In this document: piece by piece, positions 60,501-64,000 of the stretch
Position numbering within the stretch: the stretch's first letter is position 1
Layout: every line of letters begins with the position of its first letter
From: Leifsonia williamsii
GTDB taxonomy: Bacteria; Actinomycetota; Actinomycetes; Actinomycetales; Microbacteriaceae
Reading direction: 5' to 3'
Length of the DNA: 64,000 bases
Assembly: GCF_030433685.1 (NCBI RefSeq)
Contig: NZ_JAROCF010000001.1
Span: forward strand, 1,550,001-1,614,000
Translations under genes and position numbers: made by a program
The notes under the pieces: generated by a model
The model's database searches: none
Told to the model about the DNA's origin: nothing
Seen by the model: the letters and a program-made list of their open reading frames with translations, nothing else

Positions 60501-63067
60501 TTGCCGTTGTCTTTCGCGCCCGGCGTGGGCTTGGCCGACGGGTCGGTGACCGTGAGCGTCACCTGCGTGCCCGCCTTGGCGGGCGTGCCGCCGGCCGGAT
60601 CCTGGGCGGTCACGGTCGACGTCGGGCCGCCTCCACCGTTCACCTTCACGCCGAAGCCGGCCGCGGTCAGCGCCTTCTGCGCCTCCGACAGCTTCTGGTT
60701 CACCACGTTCGGCACGGCGACGAGCGAGCCGTTGCTGGTGAACACGGTGACGACGGCGCCCTTGCCCACCGAGGTGCCGGGAGCCGGATCGGTCCCGGAG
60801 ACGGTGCCTGCGGGGGCGGTGGAGTCCTGCTGACCGCCGTCCGCCATCTGCAGGCCGACGCCCTTGAGGATGGACTGCGCCTCGGCCGGCGTCTTGCCGG
60901 TGAGGTCCGGGATCGCCACCTGGACGCCGCGGACCAGCTTGTCGGGTGCGGCCGGGAAGTCGTCGCCGCCGTACTTGCCGACCGCGGACGACATCATCGT
61001 CTGCATGACCGCCTTGCGGGCGATCGCCGGCGTGGTGCCGTGCGTCGGCCAGATGCGACGCATGTCCTGGTGACCGGTGATGTTGCCGACCCAGTATGCG
61101 CCCGCGACCTTCGTCGTCGCGGCGACGAGCCAGAGCTGCTCGTTGTTGTCGGTGGTGCCGGTCTTTCCGAGCATGTCGACGCCGGTGGTGTTCATTCCCT
61201 GTGCGGTGCCGTTCTCGACCGGTCCCTGGAGCGCCTTCGCCATCGTGTTCGCCACGGCCGGGTCGATGGCCTGCGTGCACTTGGAGGCGGGAGCCGGCAC
61301 CTCCTTGCCGTCCGCACCGACGATCTTGTCGATGGCGATCGGCGTGCAGGTCATGCCGTTGTTGGCGATGCCCGCGAAGGCGGTGGCCATCGTCAGGGGC
61401 GCGATGTTGTTGGTGCCGAGGATCGCGGCCGGGTTCGTGGCGAGCGGGTCGCCGTTCGCGGAGTGCACGCCGAACGCCTCGGCGTCCTTCTTGATCTCGC
61501 ACAGGTCGAGCTCCGACGCCATCGCGACGAACGCCGTGTTGATGGAGTTCGTGGTCGCATTCTGGGCGGATCGCCAGCCCTCCTCGCCCGGGGAGTCGTT
61601 GGTCGGCCGCCACGGGGCGCCCTCGTGGGGTCCGTTGCAGGAGTCCGTGAAGGTGGACTGGTTGTACGTGCGCACGTTCGCGTTGACCGACTCGTACAGC
61701 GAGTGGCCCTGCTTCAGCCACTCGGCCAGCGTGAACACCTTGTAGGTCGAGCCGACCTGGAAGCCGTTCGAGCCGCCGTAGTCCTGGTCCGTCGCGTAAT
61801 TGACCGACGTGTACTCGTTGCTCGTGTTCAGGACGTCCGGATCGTCGCTGAAGTTCTTGTTCTGTGCCATGTAGAGCACCCGGCCGGTTCCCGGCTGCAC
61901 GCCAACGAGGACGCCACCGATGTCGACCGAGTAGGTCTTGGGCACGTAGGAGCTGATCGTGTCCTCGGCGACCTTCTGCAGGTCGAGGTCGAGGGTCGTG
62001 TAGATCTTGTAGCCGCCGCGGTTGAAGGCGGCCGTGCGGGAGTCCTTGTCCTTGCCGAACGACGGGTCGTTCTGGATGATCCTCTGCACGTAGTCGCAGA
62101 AGTAGGCCGCGCCTCCGGCCGTGGTGCACCCGCGCGTGGAGGGAGTGATCACCGGCTGGATCGGGGTCTTGATCGCCTCGTCGTACTGAGCCTTGGTGAG
62201 CTTCTTGTACTGGTACATCTTCTGCAGGATGTAGTCGCGGCGCTCCTTGTTCTTGGCGTAGCCGTTGGCGGCGCCGTTCGTCTCGGAGTCCGGGTTGTCG
62301 ATCTTGAGGGTCGTCGGCTCGTTCACGATCGCGAGGAGGCTCGCGGCCTGGGCCGGGGTGAGAGCGGCGGCCGTGGTGTTGTAGTAGTACTTCGCCGCCG
62401 CCTCGATGCCGTAGACCGAGCCGCCGAACCCGGCGATGTTGAGGTACCCCTGGAGGATCTCGTCCTTGGTGTACTTCTTCTCGATGCCGATGGCGTACTT
62501 CATCTCCTTGACCTTGCGGTCGGGGGTGACGCCGGTCGAGTCGTCGACGCAGGTCTGGTACGCCTTCTTCTGCTCGTCGGACTTGACGGGCATGGCCTCG
62601 CACTTCTGCAGCAGCACGTTCTTCACGTACTGCTGGGTGATCGAGGAGCCGCCCTGCACCCCGCCGCCGGACACGGTCGACAGGACACCGCGCAGCGTGC
62701 CCTGGATGTCGACGCCTCCGTGGCTGTAGAAACGCGGGTCCTCACCGGCGATGGCCGCGTCCTTGGCGGCCTGCGAGATCTGCGAGAAGCCGACGGGGAG
62801 GCGGTTCTGCGAGTAGAAGGTCGCCATCGCGTAGTCGCCGCCATCGGCGGTCTTCGCGTAGATCGTGGTCGGCTGGGCGAGCTGGCCCACCTCGAGGTAC
62901 TCGGGGAGACCCTCGAACACGCCGATGCTGTTGTTGGCGGCCATCCCGGTCGCCGCGATGGCGGGGGTGACGGCGGCGGTGACCAGAAGACCGGCCACGG
63001 CGGACATGCCGACGAAAGCGCCGACCGCACCGAGCACACCTCTAGCCTGTGGTTTTTGCGCAGACAT
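60497..63067 (-). CDS. Bifunctional class A penicillin-binding protein with PASTA domains
   Basis: An 856-residue membrane enzyme that polymerises and crosslinks peptidoglycan. Following a helix at residues 10-40, the glycosyltransferase has catalytic Glu110 in GEDPRFYSHGGVD and GGSSITQQYVKN. The transpeptidase has Ser440 and Lys443 in GSTYK, SIN at 508-510 and KTGT at 635-638. Two C-terminal PASTA domains (about 713-778 and 782-842) bind muropeptides. The start is set by TACCTT six bases before ATG 63067. It is coupled to the metallophosphoesterase by a 4-base overlap. Confidence 0.96.
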   Translation of the reverse strand: MSAQKPQARGVLGAVGAFVGMSAVAGLLVTAAVTPAIAATGMAANNSIGVFEGLPEYLEVGQLAQPTTIYAKTADGGDYAMATFYSQNRLPVGFSQISQAAKDAAIAGEDPRFYSHGGVDIQGTLRGVLSTVSGGGVQGGSSITQQYVKNVLLQKCEAMPVKSDEQKKAYQTCVDDSTGVTPDRKVKEMKYAIGIEKKYTKDEILQGYLNIAGFGGSVYGIEAAAKYYYNTTAAALTPAQAASLLAIVNEPTTLKIDNPDSETNGAANGYAKNKERRDYILQKMYQYKKLTKAQYDEAIKTPIQPVITPSTRGCTTAGGAAYFCDYVQRIIQNDPSFGKDKDSRTAAFNRGGYKIYTTLDLDLQKVAEDTISSYVPKTYSVDIGGVLVGVQPGTGRVLYMAQNKNFSDDPDVLNTSNEYTSVNYATDQDYGGSNGFQVGSTYKVFTLAEWLKQGHSLYESVNANVRTYNQSTFTDSCNGPHEGAPWRPTNDSPGEEGWRSAQNATTNSINTAFVAMASELDLCEIKKDAEAFGVHSANGDPLATNPAAILGTNNIAPLTMATAFAGIANNGMTCTPIAIDKIVGADGKEVPAPASKCTQAIDPAVANTMAKALQGPVENGTAQGMNTTGVDMLGKTGTTDNNEQLWLVAATTKVAGAYWVGNITGHQDMRRIWPTHGTTPAIARKAVMQTMMSSAVGKYGGDDFPAAPDKLVRGVQVAIPDLTGKTPAEAQSILKGVGLQMADGGQQDSTAPAGTVSGTDPAPGTSVGKGAVVTVFTSNGSLVAVPNVVNQKLSEAQKALTAAGFGVKVNGGGGPTSTVTAQDPAGGTPAKAGTQVTLTVTDPSAKPTPGAKDNGK

Positions 63068-63073
63068 AGGATC

Positions 63074-63079
63074 AAGGTA
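63074..63079 (-). promoter_or_regulatory. -10 hexamer of the penicillin-binding-protein gene
   Basis: TACCTT on the minus strand, then six bases, then ATG 63067. A leaderless mRNA is predicted. Confidence 0.45.
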
Positions 63080-63120
63080 GCCGACGAACCTGTAAAACCC
63101 CCCGAACCACAAGGAGCACG

Positions 63121-63288
63121 ATGCCGCGCTGGGAGTACCTGACCACCCCGCTGATGATCCACAACACCGCCGCGATCCTCAACAACTGGGGCTCGGAGGG
63201 GTGGGAGCTGGTCCAGGTGGTGACCGGTCCGGAGGGTGGGCTGGTGGCCTACCTCAAGCGTCAGATCGTCGACGGGGACGACGCCTGA
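63121..63288 (+). CDS. Small DUF4177-like protein
   Basis: A 55-residue protein, MPRWEYLTTPLMIHNTAAIL to QIVDGDDA, with the WEY..., NNWGSEGWELVQVV and YLKR pattern of DUF4177. It has no signal or membrane segment. AAGGAG is 5 bases before ATG 63121. It overlaps the RidA-family start by one base (TGATG), so they are co-translated, and it is divergent from the penicillin-binding-protein gene. Function unknown. Confidence 0.85.
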   Translation: MPRWEYLTTPLMIHNTAAILNNWGSEGWELVQVVTGPEGGLVAYLKRQIVDGDDA

Positions 63289-63758
63289 TGGCCGCCATCG
63301 AGCAGCGCCTCGCCGAGCTCGGCATCGACCTGCCCGACGTCGTGCCTCCCGTCGCCGCGTACACGCCGGCGGTCGTCGAGGGAAACCTGGTCTACACCTC
63401 CGGTCAGCTCCCGATGGTCTCCGGTGCGCTGCCGGCGACGGGCAAGGTGGGGGAGGGGCACGGCCTCATCCCCGCCGGCGACGCCAAGCAGTACGCCCGC
63501 ACGTCCGCGCTCAACGCGCTGGCCGCCGCCAAGAGCGTGATCGGCTCGCTCGACCGCGTCACCCGGGTCGTGAAGGTCGTCGGCTTCGTCGCCTCCGACC
63601 CGTCGTTCACCGGCCAGCCCGGCGTCATCAACGGCGCCTCGGAGGTGCTCGGCGAGATCTTCGGCGACGCGGGCGTCCACGCACGCTCGGCGGTCGGCGT
63701 CGCGGTGCTGCCGCTCGACTCCCCGGTCGAGGTGGAGCTGATCCTCGCGTTCACCTGA
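63288..63758 (+). CDS. RidA-family (YjgF/Rid) protein
   Basis: A 156-residue cytoplasmic protein of the Rid superfamily, related to imine/enamine deaminases. LGIDLPDVVPPVAAYTPAVVEGNLVYTSGQLPMVSG, YARTSALNALAAAKSVIGSLDRVTRVVKVVGFVASDPSF and ARSAVGVAVLPLDSPVEVELILAF are typical of the longer actinobacterial subgroup. The catalytic Arg of archetypal RidA (near C-terminal RxAV) appears as HARSAVGV. ATG 63288 is coupled to the DUF4177 gene. It ends before a very large hairpin terminator. Confidence 0.9.
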   Translation: MAAIEQRLAELGIDLPDVVPPVAAYTPAVVEGNLVYTSGQLPMVSGALPATGKVGEGHGLIPAGDAKQYARTSALNALAAAKSVIGSLDRVTRVVKVVGFVASDPSFTGQPGVINGASEVLGEIFGDAGVHARSAVGVAVLPLDSPVEVELILAFT

Positions 63759-63770
63759 CCCTCCCTGGCT

Positions 63771-63847
63771 CGGCAACAGCCGAGTACGCGAAAAATGCCA
63801 CGAATCGCTCGGATTCGTGGCATTTTTCGCGTACTCGACTGTTGCCG
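63771..63847. terminator. Very long hairpin between ridA-like and acs genes
   Basis: A perfect 26-bp stem (63781-63806 with 63812-63837), loop of 5, is extended by a 9-bp outer stem, CGGCAACAG / CTGTTGCCG (63771-63779, 63839-63847), with one mismatch between. Each arm holds an AAAAA/TTTTT run, so it can work as a terminator in both directions. It separates two convergent genes. Confidence 0.85.
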
Positions 63848-63858
63848 TCGCGGCTGCG

Positions 63859-64000
<142 letters not shown>

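Noticed and set aside
59520-62603. A 1027-codon minus-strand frame covering the phosphoesterase and most of the penicillin-binding-protein region
   Set aside because: Only its 3' third (59520-60500) is a real gene. The rest is out of frame with the penicillin-binding protein and reads as low-complexity residues.

Overview
The window is 64 kb of very GC-rich chromosomal DNA. Gene content and style point to an actinobacterium of the Microbacteriaceae type (Leifsonia-like; this placement is inference). Supporting signs are many GTG starts, 4-nt ATGA/GTGA overlaps, an aspartokinase with an internal beta-subunit start, an actinobacterial SOS box, an Rv2578c-family radical SAM protein, a membrane malate:quinone oxidoreductase and a LAxTG sorting signal. 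I saw no phage, insertion sequence or CRISPR array. The DNA looks like ordinary chromosome with sugar-utilisation and resistance-type accessory modules.

Layout. 1-8.2 kb: sugar regulators (two LacI, one ROK), an AXE1-type esterase and a Gfo/Idh-ThuA-Gfo/Idh operon. 8.2-11.9 kb: a Bcr/CflA-type MFS exporter behind a leader ORF and hairpin, a PAP2 phosphatase and a saccharopine-dehydrogenase-like reductase. 11.9-16.7 kb: a HerA-like ATPase gene whose frame is broken by a 19-bp duplication, a PAT-type acetyltransferase, and a minus-strand trio (membrane protein, AraC regulator, aminoglycoside-kinase-like protein). 16.8-22.8 kb: a GH51 arabinofuranosidase with its sugar ABC importer and LacI regulator, with clear operators. 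22.9-27.9 kb: ECF sigma, RskA-type anti-sigma, DUF4397 surface protein, sortase, then a MinD-like ATPase and a TetR regulator. 27.9-29.3 kb: aldo/keto reductase, tRNA-Ser and the SRP RNA.

29.4-38.1 kb is a compact plus-strand run: DUF1254 protein, pta, ackA, then three tandem BAAT-like lipoproteins, two of which have lost the nucleophile. 38.1-44.4 kb: dnaX-recR, aspartokinase, asd, DUF1801. 44.5-53.1 kb: mqo, an ABC-F protein with an attenuator-like leader, the SOS-box radical SAM gene, a kinase/pseudokinase/response-regulator set and thymidine kinase. 53.1-59.5 kb: DUF4012 protein, LAATG cell-wall protein, luciferase-like monooxygenase plus FMN reductase, EamA exporter with LysR regulator, tRNA-Pro. 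59.5-64 kb: metallophosphoesterase and a bifunctional PASTA penicillin-binding protein, DUF4177, RidA, and the 3' end of acetyl-CoA synthetase.

How it fits together. Acetate handling is represented by pta-ackA and acs. Sugar modules are each paired with a local regulator and visible operators. Two exporter/protection genes (MFS and ABC-F) have leaders that look like ribosome-controlled switches. At least ten genes have a -10-like hexamer 6-7 bases before the start codon, which predicts leaderless mRNAs. Several gene ends carry long palindromes, some in pairs with a 30-bp period. Functions are assigned from recognisable motifs; no database search was possible.
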